A stretch of DNA of 64,000 nucleotides from Methylotenera sp. L2L1 (GTDB taxonomy: Bacteria > Pseudomonadota > Gammaproteobacteria > Burkholderiales > Methylophilaceae), in assembly GCF_000744605.1 (NCBI RefSeq), contig NZ_JQMG01000001.1, positions 1,674,001 to 1,738,000 on the forward strand, read 5' to 3'. Shown in pieces: positions 27,084 through 36,457 of the stretch. The translations under genes were made by a program, and so were the position numbers. Numbering within the stretch: the stretch's first letter is position 1; each line of letters begins with the position of its first letter. A model generated the notes under the pieces. That model saw only the letters and a list, made by a program, of their open reading frames with translations, had not been told where the DNA came from and did not search any database.

Positions 27084-28780
27084 CATCAATCACGCAACGT
27101 CACGCACCTATCGAAGTTGTACAGAGCCTACAATCATCTGGGCTCTCGCCGCTGATGTCTCGTTTGTTGGCCGCACGCGGGGTGTCAGGTGTCGCGCAAA
27201 CAAGCATTCATTTAAGTGCTTTGCTACCACCTCAACAGCTGACTAATAATCAGGCAATGGCTAAGTTACTGGCTGATGCAATTCAGACTAATAAAAAACT
27301 GTTAGTCATTGGCGATTATGATGCAGATGGCGCGACAGCGACCGCAGTTGCTGTTAAGGGTTTACGTTTGTTTGGTGCCAACGTAGATTTCTTGGTGCCC
27401 AATCGTTTTGAATATGGGTACGGCCTAACGCCTGAAATTGTGAAGCTTGCAGCAACACAAGCGCCAGATATTATTGTGACTGTTGATAATGGTATCGCAA
27501 GTGTTGATGGGGTAGCGGTCGCTAATGCAATGGGTATGCAAGTGTTGATTACAGATCACCATTTACCTGGATCGCAAACACCAGAGGCAGGCTGTATCGT
27601 CAATCCTAATCAGCATGGCTGTACATTCTCTAGTAAAAATTTGGCAGGTGTAGGCGTCATGTTTTATTGCTTGCTTGGTTTACGTGCTGAACTGCGTGAA
27701 CAAGGCGCTTATCAAACAAAGGCTGAGCCAAACTTAACTGAGCTTTTAGATTTGGTTGCTTTGGGTACAGTCGCAGACTTAGTTAAGCTGGATGAGAACA
27801 ACCGCATTTTAGTGGAGCAAGGTTTACGTAGAATTCGCGCTGGTGCCTGTAGTCATGGCGTTTCAGCGTTACTTAAAATTGCGGGCAGAGAGCCGGCAAA
27901 AGCAATGGCGCAAGATTTAGGTTTTTATGTAGGGCCGAGGCTTAATGCAGCAGGCAGGCTAGATGATATGACGCTAGGCATTCAATGTTTATTGGCAGAT
28001 TCAGAAAAAGAAGCGGTAATAATCGTCCAGCAGTTGCATGATTTAAACAAACAAAGACGCAGTATAGAAGCTGATATGCAAGAGAGCGCTAATATATCGC
28101 TCGATGATATTAAGATTGCAGATCAATACTCCATTAGTATTTACGAGCCAGATTGGCATCAAGGTGTAATTGGTATTTTGGCTTCACGCATTAAAGAGCG
28201 GCATCATCGCCCAGTCATTGCTTTTGCCGATGGCGGTGCGGGGCTACTTAAAGGCTCTGGGCGTTCAATTGCTGGCCTGCATCTGCGCGATGCCTTAGAT
28301 CTATTGAGTAAGCATCAGCCCGACTTGATATTGAAGTTTGGTGGCCATGCCATGGCTGCTGGGTTGACTATCAAAGCTGAGGATTTCAATCTATTCAAGT
28401 TAAGCTTTGAGGCAGTAGTGAAAAGTTTGCTGACAGCGGCAGATTTGGAAGCAGTGCTGGAGGTTGATGGAAGTTTAAGCGCAACCGATATGACTTATGA
28501 AATGGCGCAAACATTAGAAAATCAAGTGTGGGGGCAGGGTTTCCCACCGCCACTATTTTATGATGAGTTCGAAGTGCTTAATCAGCGTATTTTGGCTGAA
28601 AAACATTTGAAACTCAGCTTAAAAGCGCTGTCAGGTTCATCTTCTATCGTGATTGATGCAATTTACTTTAATCAAACTGAGTTTCTAAATGAGCAGATTC
28701 AAGCGGCTTATCAATTGCAAACTAATAGCTACAATGGCTCGCAAAAAGTACAATTAAATATCCGGCATGTATCCGTTTAA
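27080..28780 (+). CDS. recJ: single-stranded-DNA-specific exonuclease RecJ
   Basis: 5'-3' exonuclease on single-stranded DNA, acting in recombination and mismatch repair. The DHH-family motifs are complete: GDYDADGATATA (78-89), VTVDNGI, and ITDHHLPG with DHH at 159-161. DHHA1 is marked by FGGHAMAAGLT in the second half. An OB-like C-terminus follows. 566 residues is normal. It overlaps the upstream RpfE-like gene by 4 bases and the downstream nnrD by 14, giving a three-gene unit. Confidence 0.96.
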   Translation: MTSITQRHAPIEVVQSLQSSGLSPLMSRLLAARGVSGVAQTSIHLSALLPPQQLTNNQAMAKLLADAIQTNKKLLVIGDYDADGATATAVAVKGLRLFGANVDFLVPNRFEYGYGLTPEIVKLAATQAPDIIVTVDNGIASVDGVAVANAMGMQVLITDHHLPGSQTPEAGCIVNPNQHGCTFSSKNLAGVGVMFYCLLGLRAELREQGAYQTKAEPNLTELLDLVALGTVADLVKLDENNRILVEQGLRRIRAGACSHGVSALLKIAGREPAKAMAQDLGFYVGPRLNAAGRLDDMTLGIQCLLADSEKEAVIIVQQLHDLNKQRRSIEADMQESANISLDDIKIADQYSISIYEPDWHQGVIGILASRIKERHHRPVIAFADGGAGLLKGSGRSIAGLHLRDALDLLSKHQPDLILKFGGHAMAAGLTIKAEDFNLFKLSFEAVVKSLLTAADLEAVLEVDGSLSATDMTYEMAQTLENQVWGQGFPPPLFYDEFEVLNQRILAEKHLKLSLKALSGSSSIVIDAIYFNQTEFLNEQIQAAYQLQTNSYNGSQKVQLNIRHVSV

Positions 28781-29645
28781 AACCATCATGCAAACAGACT
28801 CTCACATACTCACCAAGCAAATGTTTCAGTCCGTATTACCTGCGCGCGCTGTGGATGCACACAAAGGCACCTCAGGCAGTGTTGCAATTATCGGTGGTGA
28901 TCAAGGCATGTTGGGGGCAGTGTTGTTGGCGGCAAGGGCTGCATTATTTTCTGGTGCAGGGCGTATTTATGCCGCAATGCTTTGTCAAACAGCACTGTCA
29001 GTTGATTTACTACATCCAGAAATCATGATGCGATCGCCTGAAGATATTGCAAAGTTGCCTCAGTTAAATGCGCTGGTTATTGGGCCTGGATTGGGGCAGT
29101 CAGGCGCAGCCGCTGAGTTGTTAACCTTCTGGCTCAAAAAAGAATACCCTTTGGTATTAGATGCGGACGCACTTAATTTAATTGCTAAATATCCACACTT
29201 GGCCGCGTTAGTGAAGAGTAGGCAGGCTGAAACCATCGTGACTCCTCATTTGGGTGAGGCTGCTAGATTAATGGCGACACGTGTAGCCGCTATTCAAGAA
29301 TGTAGAGTAGACGCTGCCATTGCATTGGCGCAATCATTACAAGTCACTTGTGTACTTAAAGGTGCCGGTACCGTCATTGCGGAAAAAAATGGGCAGTATT
29401 GTATTAATTCAACAGGCAACCCAGCACTTGCGACAGGGGGAACTGGTGATGTATTAGCAGGAGTTATTGCAAGTCTAACTGCACAGGGGTTAGAGCCTGT
29501 TTATGCCGCTAAGTTAGGTGTCTACTCACACGGATCAGCAGCAGATTCTTTGGTGGAAAAAGGTATTGGCCCTGTTGGCTTAACTGCATCTGAAGTTTTG
29601 ATTGAAATTCGAAACGTACTCAACCAATTAAATAATAGTGTTTAA
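28767..29645 (+). CDS. nnrD: ADP/ATP-dependent NAD(P)H-hydrate dehydratase
   Basis: Repairs hydrated NAD(P)H (the S form) by dehydration with a nucleotide as phosphate donor. It has a ribokinase-like fold: VAIIGGDQGMLGA near the start, VIGPGLGQSG, VLDADALN, VTPHLGEAARL and NPALATGGTGDVLAGVIA. It is the single-domain form without the N-terminal epimerase. The ATG at 28767 lies inside the recJ end; an ATG at 28788 gives a protein 7 residues shorter and may be the true start. Confidence 0.93.
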   Translation: MYPFKTIMQTDSHILTKQMFQSVLPARAVDAHKGTSGSVAIIGGDQGMLGAVLLAARAALFSGAGRIYAAMLCQTALSVDLLHPEIMMRSPEDIAKLPQLNALVIGPGLGQSGAAAELLTFWLKKEYPLVLDADALNLIAKYPHLAALVKSRQAETIVTPHLGEAARLMATRVAAIQECRVDAAIALAQSLQVTCVLKGAGTVIAEKNGQYCINSTGNPALATGGTGDVLAGVIASLTAQGLEPVYAAKLGVYSHGSAADSLVEKGIGPVGLTASEVLIEIRNVLNQLNNSV

Positions 29646-29700
29646 CTCTTAATCTCAGCTTAGTTCAGAGCACATCAGCATGCATTGCTGTTGCTTCTTA

Positions 29701-30249
29701 CTAGTTCACTTGCCATTTGATCCAGGTAAATAAAATATTCCCATTGCCTTTTCCACCGAAAATATAGGTAGATTGCAATGCTAGTTGTTTATATTCAATC
29801 GAGGCTAAAGGGGCAATAACAGGTAGAGGCATATAGTTAAAATCTTCACGCAATGTTACCCCAAGTGTGTATCCGGCACCCAAACGAACGTTATTGCTTG
29901 GACGCCACATTTTTTGAAATGCATATCCAGCGACGGGTTGCACTTTGCTGTGAGAGTCTGTAAATGCCATTGCATAAATGCCATGCCAATCACCATCCTC
30001 ATCATATCTGTATTTTCCTATCCCTAGCCCCCAAGGTTGTTCGTTGTAACCATCTATTTTTTCTTGGCTGTAATAATGTCGATTGTGCCATGTGTTGATT
30101 GGCACATAAAGTTCGTAATTACTAGCGCTCCATGTTTCAGATAAGGTGTTTTTTGCATCAGACCATATGCCATATGAAGTGGTATCGGCAACAGCGTTGA
30201 GATGAATGATGGGTGTGAGTAAGGCGATTGCTGTGAGCTTTCTAATCAT
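29701..30249 (-). CDS. pagP: lipid A palmitoyltransferase PagP
   Basis: Outer-membrane enzyme that moves palmitate from phospholipid to lipid A, giving resistance to cationic peptides. A signal peptide (ALLTPIIHLNAVA) is followed by an amphipathic helix (WSDAKNTLSETW) and an 8-strand barrel. The catalytic residues match: His55 in NTWHNRHYY, and Asp98-Ser99 in FTDSHSK. It has 182 residues, close to the E. coli protein. It is convergent with nnrD and divergent from tpiA, thus its own unit. Confidence 0.92.
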   Translation of the reverse strand: MIRKLTAIALLTPIIHLNAVADTTSYGIWSDAKNTLSETWSASNYELYVPINTWHNRHYYSQEKIDGYNEQPWGLGIGKYRYDEDGDWHGIYAMAFTDSHSKVQPVAGYAFQKMWRPSNNVRLGAGYTLGVTLREDFNYMPLPVIAPLASIEYKQLALQSTYIFGGKGNGNILFTWIKWQVN

Positions 30250-30418
30250 GAGTAATCATACTATTGTTTGAGCTTGAGTCCTAATATGCAAAATTAAGTT
30301 ACAATATTGCAAGGTTGTAGCGCTTTGAAATTAAACGCGAATCGCTTTTAGATTCTGGTGTTTAAGTACATAAGTCATATACTTTTAGTTTAAAAATTCA
30401 AGAAAATTCAGGGGTAGC

Positions 30419-31171
30419 ATGCCTAGAAAATTAGTGGTTGCCAATTGGAAAATGCATGGCAACTTAACATCGAATCAGCAGCTTTTAATAGCTTACCTTG
30501 ATCGATTAAGTGCGCTAAAAAATGTTGATGTTGTTGTGTGTGTCCCGTATCCATACCTTGCACAGGCGCAAAGTTTGTTACAAGGCACCTCCATCGCATG
30601 GGGTGCGCAGAATATAAGTAAAGATGCCGTTGGCGCCTTTACGGGCGAGGTCAGTGCAAGCATGCTGAGTGACTTCGGTGCAACACATGTCATTATCGGG
30701 CATTCAGAGCGTGCAACAGCTTATTGTGAGTCTGACGAAAATATTGCAGCTAAATTTATGCAAGCTAAAGCGCATGGTCTTGTACCAATTCTATGTGTTG
30801 GTGAAACACTGATAGAGCGAGAAGCTGGTGTGATGGAAATGGTCGTCGCAAAGCAGATCGATACGATTGTCAATTTATATGGTGCAGATGTGTTTGCTAA
30901 CACCGTCGTTTCCTATGAACCTATCTGGGCAATTGGTACGGGGCTGGCGGCCAGTTCAGATCAAGCACAGAGTATGCATGAGTTTATACGCAATCGAATT
31001 GCAAACCACAATAAAGAGGCCGCAGCTAGCTTGAAAATCCTTTACGGGGGGAGCGTAAATCCGCAAAATGCGGTACAATTATTCTCTATGCAGGATATTG
31101 ATGGCGGCTTAATTGGCAAATGTTCGTTAAGTGCGCAAGAATTTGAAGGAATTTGCCGTGCGGCATCTTGA
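30419..31171 (+). CDS. tpiA: triosephosphate isomerase
   Basis: Interconverts dihydroxyacetone phosphate and glyceraldehyde 3-phosphate. Active-site residues are all present: Asn9 and Lys11 (VVANWKMHG), His95 (IIGHSER), Glu167 (SYEPIWAIGTG), with the phosphate loop LYGGSVNPQN. 250 residues. CAGGGGTAGC before the ATG is the ribosome binding site. tpiA-secG-tRNA-Leu-nuo is the usual order in Betaproteobacteria. Confidence 0.97.
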   Translation: MPRKLVVANWKMHGNLTSNQQLLIAYLDRLSALKNVDVVVCVPYPYLAQAQSLLQGTSIAWGAQNISKDAVGAFTGEVSASMLSDFGATHVIIGHSERATAYCESDENIAAKFMQAKAHGLVPILCVGETLIEREAGVMEMVVAKQIDTIVNLYGADVFANTVVSYEPIWAIGTGLAASSDQAQSMHEFIRNRIANHNKEAAASLKILYGGSVNPQNAVQLFSMQDIDGGLIGKCSLSAQEFEGICRAAS

Positions 31172-31251
31172 GTTTGTGTAAGGTAAGCGCTGTGTATCGT
31201 CGCTTTTAAACATGGATGTTAAGTGTTGGTTATGGTGATATAAGGTAAAAA

Positions 31252-31593
31252 ATGGAAAATATAGTATTAGTAATTCATGTGTTGGCTGCCTGTGGTGTAA
31301 TCGGCTTGGTGTTGTTGCAGCACGGTAAAGGTGCTGACATGGGGGCTTCATTTGGTAGCGGTGCATCTGGTAGCTTGTTTGGTGTGTCTGGGTCCTCTAA
31401 TTTTATGAGTCGTGCAACAGCTGGTTTCGTATTTGTGTTTTTCATTACCAGTCTGACATTGGCTTACATGGCAAGTGATAAGGCAAATGGCGGTAGCGTG
31501 GTTAAGGCAATGGCGACTCAATCGGTTGATGCTGCTAAGGCTGCTCCGAGCGCTACAACGGAAACTCCTGCGACAGAGGCTGTGCCAAAATAA
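31252..31593 (+). CDS. secG: preprotein translocase subunit SecG
   Basis: Small inner-membrane subunit of the SecYEG channel. Two membrane segments (VLVIHVLAACGVIGLVLLQ and ATAGFVFVFFITSLTLAYM) flank the conserved cytoplasmic loop HGKGADMGASFGSGASGSLFG. The tail after residue 85 is Ala/Thr-rich and variable, as in other proteobacteria. 113 residues. AAGG lies before the start region. It is followed directly by tRNA-Leu. Confidence 0.95.
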   Translation: MENIVLVIHVLAACGVIGLVLLQHGKGADMGASFGSGASGSLFGVSGSSNFMSRATAGFVFVFFITSLTLAYMASDKANGGSVVKAMATQSVDAAKAAPSATTETPATEAVPK

Positions 31594-31612
31594 TTATGTA
31601 GTTTAAGCATAT

Positions 31613-31697
31613 GCCGTCGTGGTGGAATTGGTAGACACGCTATCTTGAGGGGGTAGTGACGAAAGTCGTGAGAGTTCGAGTCTCTCCGTCGGCACCA
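31613..31697 (+). tRNA. tRNA-Leu(GAG)
   Basis: 85 bases including encoded CCA. The anticodon arm is CTATC-TTGAGGG-GGTAG with anticodon GAG; the long variable arm expected for class II tRNA and a perfect T-stem (GAGAG/CTCTC, loop TTCGAGT) are present. The acceptor stem GCCGTCG/CGTCGGC has a U-U mismatch at 5-68. It lies between secG and nuoA. Confidence 0.95.
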
Positions 31698-31825
31698 TTT
31701 AACAGTTTTGATTTTTTGGTTGAAGGTAGTAAATATCTAGTTTTGAAGTTGGCTGGTTCTGGCGGCAATAGTGCCTTGCTTTTAATTGTTGCAAATTCTT
31801 TAGTGATTTAGTCTGGGGTTTGTTA

Positions 31826-32182
31826 GTGCTAGAAAATTATTTTCCAATATTGTTGTTTATTCTTGTAGGCTTGGCAGTTGGTGTAGGTCCGCTAATCCTG
31901 TCTAAGCTAGTCTCTCCGAGCAGACCCGACTCTGCAAAAAACTCCCCGTATGAATGTGGCTTTGAGGCCTTTGAAGATGCGCGTATGAAATTCGACGTGC
32001 GCTACTATCTTGTTGCTATCCTATTTATTTTGTTCGATTTGGAAATTGCATTTCTATTCCCGTGGGCTGTGGTGTTGCAGGAAATAGGGTTGTTCGGCTT
32101 TCTTGCTATGATGGTTTTTTTAGGCGTGCTTGTGATTGGCTTCATCTACGAGTGGATGAAGGGCGCATTGGAATGGGATTGA
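31826..32182 (+). CDS. nuoA: NADH-quinone oxidoreductase subunit A
   Basis: Membrane subunit of complex I near the quinone channel. Three membrane segments are seen, and the loop [22 protein letters not shown] carries the conserved Cys. Start: a GTG at 31826 has GGGG about 8 bases upstream, while the TTG at 31820 lies directly beside that GGGG, so I prefer GTG (118 residues). It is the first gene of the 14-gene nuo operon and lies about 130 bases after tRNA-Leu; the promoter is likely in that gap. Confidence 0.95.
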   Translation: MLENYFPILLFILVGLAVGVGPLILSKLVSPSRPDSAKNSPYECGFEAFEDARMKFDVRYYLVAILFILFDLEIAFLFPWAVVLQEIGLFGFLAMMVFLGVLVIGFIYEWMKGALEWD

Positions 32183-32189
32183 TTGAATC

Positions 32190-32666
32190 ATGAGTCTTGA
32201 AGGTGTTTTAGAAAAAGGGTTTGTCACCACTACGTTAGATACGGTGATTAACTATACCCGTACTGGTTCTCTGTGGCCGATGACTTTTGGTTTGGCCTGC
32301 TGTGCGGTTGAAATGATGCATGCAGGCGCCTCACGTTACGACCTTGATCGTTTTGGTATCGTATTTCGCCCTAGTCCGCGTCAGTCTGACGTAATGATTG
32401 TGGCTGGGACTTTAGTCAATAAAATGGCGCCAGCTTTACGTAAAGTGTATGACCAGATGGCTGAGCCACGCTGGGTTATTTCCATGGGTTCCTGTGCTAA
32501 CGGTGGTGGTTATTACCATTACTCTTATGCTGTTGTGCGCGGGTGTGATCGTATTGTTCCTGTTGATGTCTATGTGCCAGGCTGCCCGCCTACAGCGGAG
32601 GCGTTGTTGTACGGCATTATCCAGTTGCAAAATAAAATTAAACGTACAAACACCATTGCCCGTTAA
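32190..32666 (+). CDS. nuoB: NADH-quinone oxidoreductase subunit B
   Basis: Carries the last iron-sulfur cluster (N2), which hands electrons to quinone. The ligand Cys are visible in ACCAVEMM (adjacent pair), GSCANGG and GCPPTAEAL. 158 residues; no separate membrane helix. It is 7 bases after nuoA and lies in the connecting part of complex I, together with NuoCD. Confidence 0.97.
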   Translation: MSLEGVLEKGFVTTTLDTVINYTRTGSLWPMTFGLACCAVEMMHAGASRYDLDRFGIVFRPSPRQSDVMIVAGTLVNKMAPALRKVYDQMAEPRWVISMGSCANGGGYYHYSYAVVRGCDRIVPVDVYVPGCPPTAEALLYGIIQLQNKIKRTNTIAR

Positions 32667-32698
32667 GTTAATGGGTCTGTTAAATTAAGAACAAAATT

Positions 32699-33295
32699 AT
32701 GTCAGCTAAATTAGATCAGCTATTAGCCAGTTTGCAGACGGTGCTTGGTGAAAAAATTACCAAACAAACTTTAGCTCTGGGTGAAGTTACTATTGAGTGC
32801 CGTGCCGAAGATTATCTCGCTGTTTGTCATTTGTTGCGTGATGATGCTGCTTTAAACTTTGAGCAGTTAATTGATTTGTGCGGTGTGGACTATCAGGAGT
32901 ACGGTGAAGGTAGTTATGATGGCTTGCGTTATGCTGTGGTTTGCCATTTTCTCTCTGTTTCATTGAATCATCGTGTACGCCTAAGGGTGTTTGCTAGAGA
33001 TGAAGATTTCCCAATATTGCCAACCTTGGTTGGAGTGTGGTCAGTTGCCAATTGGTTCGAGCGTGAAGCGTTTGACCTGTACGGCATTATGTTTGAAAAC
33101 CACCCGGACTTGCGTCGTTTATTAACTGACTACGGTTTTGTTGGTCACCCGTTCCGTAAAGATTTCCCTATGATAGGTAACGTCGAAATGCGTTATGACC
33201 CTGAGCAGCAGCGTGTAATTTATCAGCCAGTTTCTATTGAGTTGCGCAATAACGTACCGCGCGTGATTCGTAGCGAAGGAGCGCACCGTGGCTGA
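32699..33295 (+). CDS. nuoC: NADH-quinone oxidoreductase subunit C
   Basis: 30-kDa subunit of the peripheral arm. The C-terminal signature [20 protein letters not shown] with the following RRLLTDYGF and GHPFRKDFP is intact. 198 residues; separate from nuoD, unlike the fused NuoCD of E. coli. It overlaps nuoD by 8 bases. Confidence 0.97.
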   Translation: MSAKLDQLLASLQTVLGEKITKQTLALGEVTIECRAEDYLAVCHLLRDDAALNFEQLIDLCGVDYQEYGEGSYDGLRYAVVCHFLSVSLNHRVRLRVFARDEDFPILPTLVGVWSVANWFEREAFDLYGIMFENHPDLRRLLTDYGFVGHPFRKDFPMIGNVEMRYDPEQQRVIYQPVSIELRNNVPRVIRSEGAHRG

Positions 33296-34541
33296 GATTA
33301 GAAATTACACCATGAACTTTGGTCCGCAGCACCCGGCAGCGCACGGTGTGTTGCGCTTGGTGTTGGAGTTGGACGGTGAAGTGATTCAACGTGCTGACCC
33401 GCATATTGGTTTGTTGCATCGCGGTACTGAAAAATTAGCTGAAAATCGCACCTACTTACAAAGCGTGCCTTACATGGACAGGCTGGATTACGTGTCCATG
33501 ATGTCCAATGAGCATGCCTATGTAATGGCGATTGAAAAAATGCTGGGACTAGATGTTCCGCTACGCGCACAATATATTCGTGTGATGTTTGATGAAATTA
33601 CCCGTGTGCTTAACCACTTGCTGTGGCTGGGTGCGCATGCGCTGGATGTGGGCGCAATGACGGTGTTCTTGTATGCATTCCGTGAGCGTGAAGATTTGTT
33701 TGATGTGTATGAGGCGGTTTCTGGCGCGCGTATGCATGCTGCTTACTATCGTCCAGGTGGCGTTTATCGCGACTTGCCGAATTCGATGCCGCAATATCAA
33801 GTGTCATCCATGCGCAATGCTAAAACAGTTAAAGCGCAAAATGAGAACCGCCAAGGTTCACTTTTAGATTTTATTGAAGATTTTACCAACCGTTTCCCTA
33901 CTTATATCGACGAGTATGAAACACTGCTCACGGATAACCGTATCTGGAAGCAACGTACGGTAGGTATTGGTGTGGTAAGTCCAGAACGTGCGTTAGCACT
34001 TGGTATGACTGGCCCAATGCTGCGCGGCTCAGGTATTGAGTGGGATTTGCGTAAGAAGCAGCCTTATGAAGTTTATGCAAATTTAGATTTTGATATTCCT
34101 GTCGGCGTGAATGGCGATTGCTACGATCGTTACTTGGTGCGTATGGAAGAGTTTAGGCAATCTAACCGCATCATCAAGCAATGTGTGGATTGGTTACGTA
34201 AAAATCCAGGCCCGGTGATTACTTCAGATAATAAAGTAGCGCCTCCAAGCCGTGAAGGTATGAAAACCAACATGGAAGACCTGATTCACCACTTTAAACT
34301 TTTCACTGAAGGCTTTCATGTGCCAGCCGGCGAGGCGTATGCTGCGGTTGAGCATCCTAAGGGCGAATTCGGTATTTACATGGTGTCAGATGGTGCCAAT
34401 AAACCTTACCGTCTAAAAATTCGCGCACCAGGATTTCCGCATTTGGCAGCCTTAGATGAAATGACTAGAGGTCATATGATTGCTGACTTGGTGGCAATTA
34501 TCGGTACTCAAGATATTGTTTTCGGGGAAATTGACCGATGA
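33288..34541 (+). CDS. nuoD: NADH-quinone oxidoreductase subunit D
   Basis: 49-kDa subunit that forms the quinone site with Nuo[15 protein letters not shown] near the N-terminus holds the conserved His, and [10 protein letters not shown] and [11 protein letters not shown] follow. The protein ends in DIVFGEIDR, the typical terminus. 417 residues. Its stop overlaps a 30-codon frame (ATGA) that fills the gap to nuoE. Confidence 0.97.
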   Translation: MAEIRNYTMNFGPQHPAAHGVLRLVLELDGEVIQRADPHIGLLHRGTEKLAENRTYLQSVPYMDRLDYVSMMSNEHAYVMAIEKMLGLDVPLRAQYIRVMFDEITRVLNHLLWLGAHALDVGAMTVFLYAFREREDLFDVYEAVSGARMHAAYYRPGGVYRDLPNSMPQYQVSSMRNAKTVKAQNENRQGSLLDFIEDFTNRFPTYIDEYETLLTDNRIWKQRTVGIGVVSPERALALGMTGPMLRGSGIEWDLRKKQPYEVYANLDFDIPVGVNGDCYDRYLVRMEEFRQSNRIIKQCVDWLRKNPGPVITSDNKVAPPSREGMKTNMEDLIHHFKLFTEGFHVPAGEAYAAVEHPKGEFGIYMVSDGANKPYRLKIRAPGFPHLAALDEMTRGHMIADLVAIIGTQDIVFGEIDR

Positions 34542-34630
34542 ACATAGTTTTTAACCTTTATTCACAGTTGTATTCATTGTTGTTTGCGTTTTCGTCATTG
34601 CCATGTACGTCATTGCGCTGCTCGGAGTAG
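34538..34630 (+). CDS. possible 30-residue coupled small ORF between nuoD and nuoE
   Basis: The ATG overlaps the nuoD stop (ATGA). The frame runs 30 codons to a TAG at 34628, which lies 12 bases before nuoE. The peptide has a hydrophobic middle ([12 protein letters not shown]) and two Cys. No family is recognised. It may simply keep ribosomes moving between nuoD and nuoE. Real translation is not proven. Confidence 0.3.
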   Translation: MNIVFNLYSQLYSLLFAFSSLPCTSLRCSE

Positions 34631-34642
34631 GAATCAATTAGC

Positions 34643-35116
34643 ATGTTAAGCCCAGAAGCAATTACTAAAATAGATTATGAGTTGACAAAGTATCCAGCTG
34701 ATCAACGGCAGGCGGCGGTGATGAGTGCATTACGTATTGTGCAAACTGAACGTGGCTGGTTATCTAAAGAAAGTATTACGGAAGTTGCACAATATTTGGG
34801 TATGCCAGAAATTGCAGCAATGGAAGTTGCTACTTTTTACAATATGTATGATTTGTCTCCGGTAGGCAAATACAAGGTTACTATCTGCACTAATATTTCA
34901 TGCATGTTAAGAGGCTCTGATGAAATCGTTAGTCACTTGCAAGGTAAATTGGGTGTTGGGTTTAATGAAGTTACACCAGATGGAAAGTTCTGTTTAAAAG
35001 AGGGTGAGTGCATGGGTTGTTGTGGTGGTGCACCTTTGATGCATGTGAATAACACAGAAATGCATGAGTTCTTAACGACAGATAAGGTCGATGCAATTAT
35101 AGAGGGGCTTAAATAA
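34643..35116 (+). CDS. nuoE: NADH-quinone oxidoreductase subunit E
   Basis: 24-kDa thioredoxin-like subunit of the NADH-oxidising part with a [2Fe-2S] cluster. The four ligands are in CTNISCML and CMGCCGGAP. 157 residues. It ends in TAATG overlapping the nuoF start. The preceding gap of 101 bases is the longest in the first half of the operon and holds a small coupled frame. Confidence 0.97.
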   Translation: MLSPEAITKIDYELTKYPADQRQAAVMSALRIVQTERGWLSKESITEVAQYLGMPEIAAMEVATFYNMYDLSPVGKYKVTICTNISCMLRGSDEIVSHLQGKLGVGFNEVTPDGKFCLKEGECMGCCGGAPLMHVNNTEMHEFLTTDKVDAIIEGLK

Positions 35117-36432
35117 TGGCCGTTTCTAGCAAGGCAGTAGTGATGACCGATTTGGCAGGGCAAACCTTAGTTACGTTACGTACGCTGACTGAAGAAAATC
35201 CAGCGTCACTGGAGACCTATTTAAAGTTAGGTGGGTATGCCGCATTAAAGCGCATTGTGACTGAAAAAGTTAAACCTACTGACATTATTACGGAAATCAA
35301 AAACTCTGGGTTACGTGGTCGAGGTGGCGCAGGGTTTCCTACTGGGCTTAAGTGGAGTTTCATGCCTCGTTATTTTGACGGCGTCAAGTATCTTGTCTGC
35401 AATACGGATGAGGGTGAGCCTGGTACTTTTAAAGACAGAGATATCATTCGATATAACCCACATCAATTGATTGAAGGGATGGCAATTGCTGCCTACACTT
35501 TAGGTGCGCGTGTCGGTTATAACTATATCCATGGCGAAATCTGGCAAGACTATGAAATCTTTGAAGCGGCATTACATGAAGCAAAAGCTGCTGGTTATCT
35601 AGGTGAAAACCTGTTTGACACAAACTTCAGTTTCGATTTGTACGCAGTGCATGGCTACGGTGCTTATATTTGTGGTGAAGAAACTGCGCTGATTGAATCG
35701 ATTGAAGGCAAAAAAGGCCAGCCACGTTTTAAACCACCATTTCCAGCTAGTTATGGTGTGTTCGGTAAGCCTACCAATGTCAATAACACAGAAAGTTATA
35801 CAAGTATTCCATGGATTATGCAAAATGGCGGTCAGGCATTTGCTGACTTAGGCGTTGCAAATTCTGGTGGTACAAAGCTGTTCTCAGTGTCTGGTCATAT
35901 TGAAAAGCCTGGTAACTATGAAGTGAAAATGGGGATGCCGTTCACTGAGTTGTTAGCTTTGACTGGTGGTGTTTGGAAGGGGCGTCAGTTGAAAGCAGTG
36001 ATTCCTGGTGGGCCATCCACTGCGGTAATGCCGGCATCCGCGATTATGGGTGCAACGATGGATTACGATGGATTAAGCAAGGCAAGGTCTAGTCTTGGTG
36101 CAGGTTCCATGATTGTGATGGATGATACAACTTGTATGGTGAAAACATTACATCGCTTGTCATATTTCTTCTATGAAGAAAGCTGTGGTCAATGTACGCC
36201 GTGCCGCGAAGGTACTGGTTGGGTTTATCGTGTGATTGACCGTATTGTTAAAGGGCAGGGCAAGATGGAAGACTTAGACCTGCTGACTGATATTAGTAAC
36301 AATATTGCAGGTCGCACAATTTGTGCACTTGGTGAAGCTGCTGCAACACCTGTGTTAAGTTTTATTAAGCATTTCAGGCCAGAGTTTGAATATTATATTC
36401 AGCATGGCAAGAGCATGGTTGACGGTAAATAA
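35116..36432 (+). CDS. nuoF: NADH-quinone oxidoreductase subunit F
   Basis: 51-kDa subunit that binds NADH and FMN. The [13 protein letters not shown] loop binds [18 protein letters not shown] the flavin, and [11 protein letters not shown] holds three ligands of the [4Fe-4S] cluster. 438 residues. A TAATG overlap links it to nuoE. The first 15 residues are variable, and an internal start is possible but not needed. Confidence 0.97.
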   Translation: MAVSSKAVVMTDLAGQTLVTLRTLTEENPASLETYLKLGGYAALKRIVTEKVKPTDIITEIKNSGLRGRGGAGFPTGLKWSFMPRYFDGVKYLVCNTDEGEPGTFKDRDIIRYNPHQLIEGMAIAAYTLGARVGYNYIHGEIWQDYEIFEAALHEAKAAGYLGENLFDTNFSFDLYAVHGYGAYICGEETALIESIEGKKGQPRFKPPFPASYGVFGKPTNVNNTESYTSIPWIMQNGGQAFADLGVANSGGTKLFSVSGHIEKPGNYEVKMGMPFTELLALTGGVWKGRQLKAVIPGGPSTAVMPASAIMGATMDYDGLSKARSSLGAGSMIVMDDTTCMVKTLHRLSYFFYEESCGQCTPCREGTGWVYRVIDRIVKGQGKMEDLDLLTDISNNIAGRTICALGEAAATPVLSFIKHFRPEFEYYIQHGKSMVDGK

Positions 36433-36457
36433 ACTGTAAAGACGGTAAAAATACATA

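Noticed and set aside
33298-33867. Overlapping frames on both strands within nuoD
   Set aside because: All are shadows of a strongly conserved gene.
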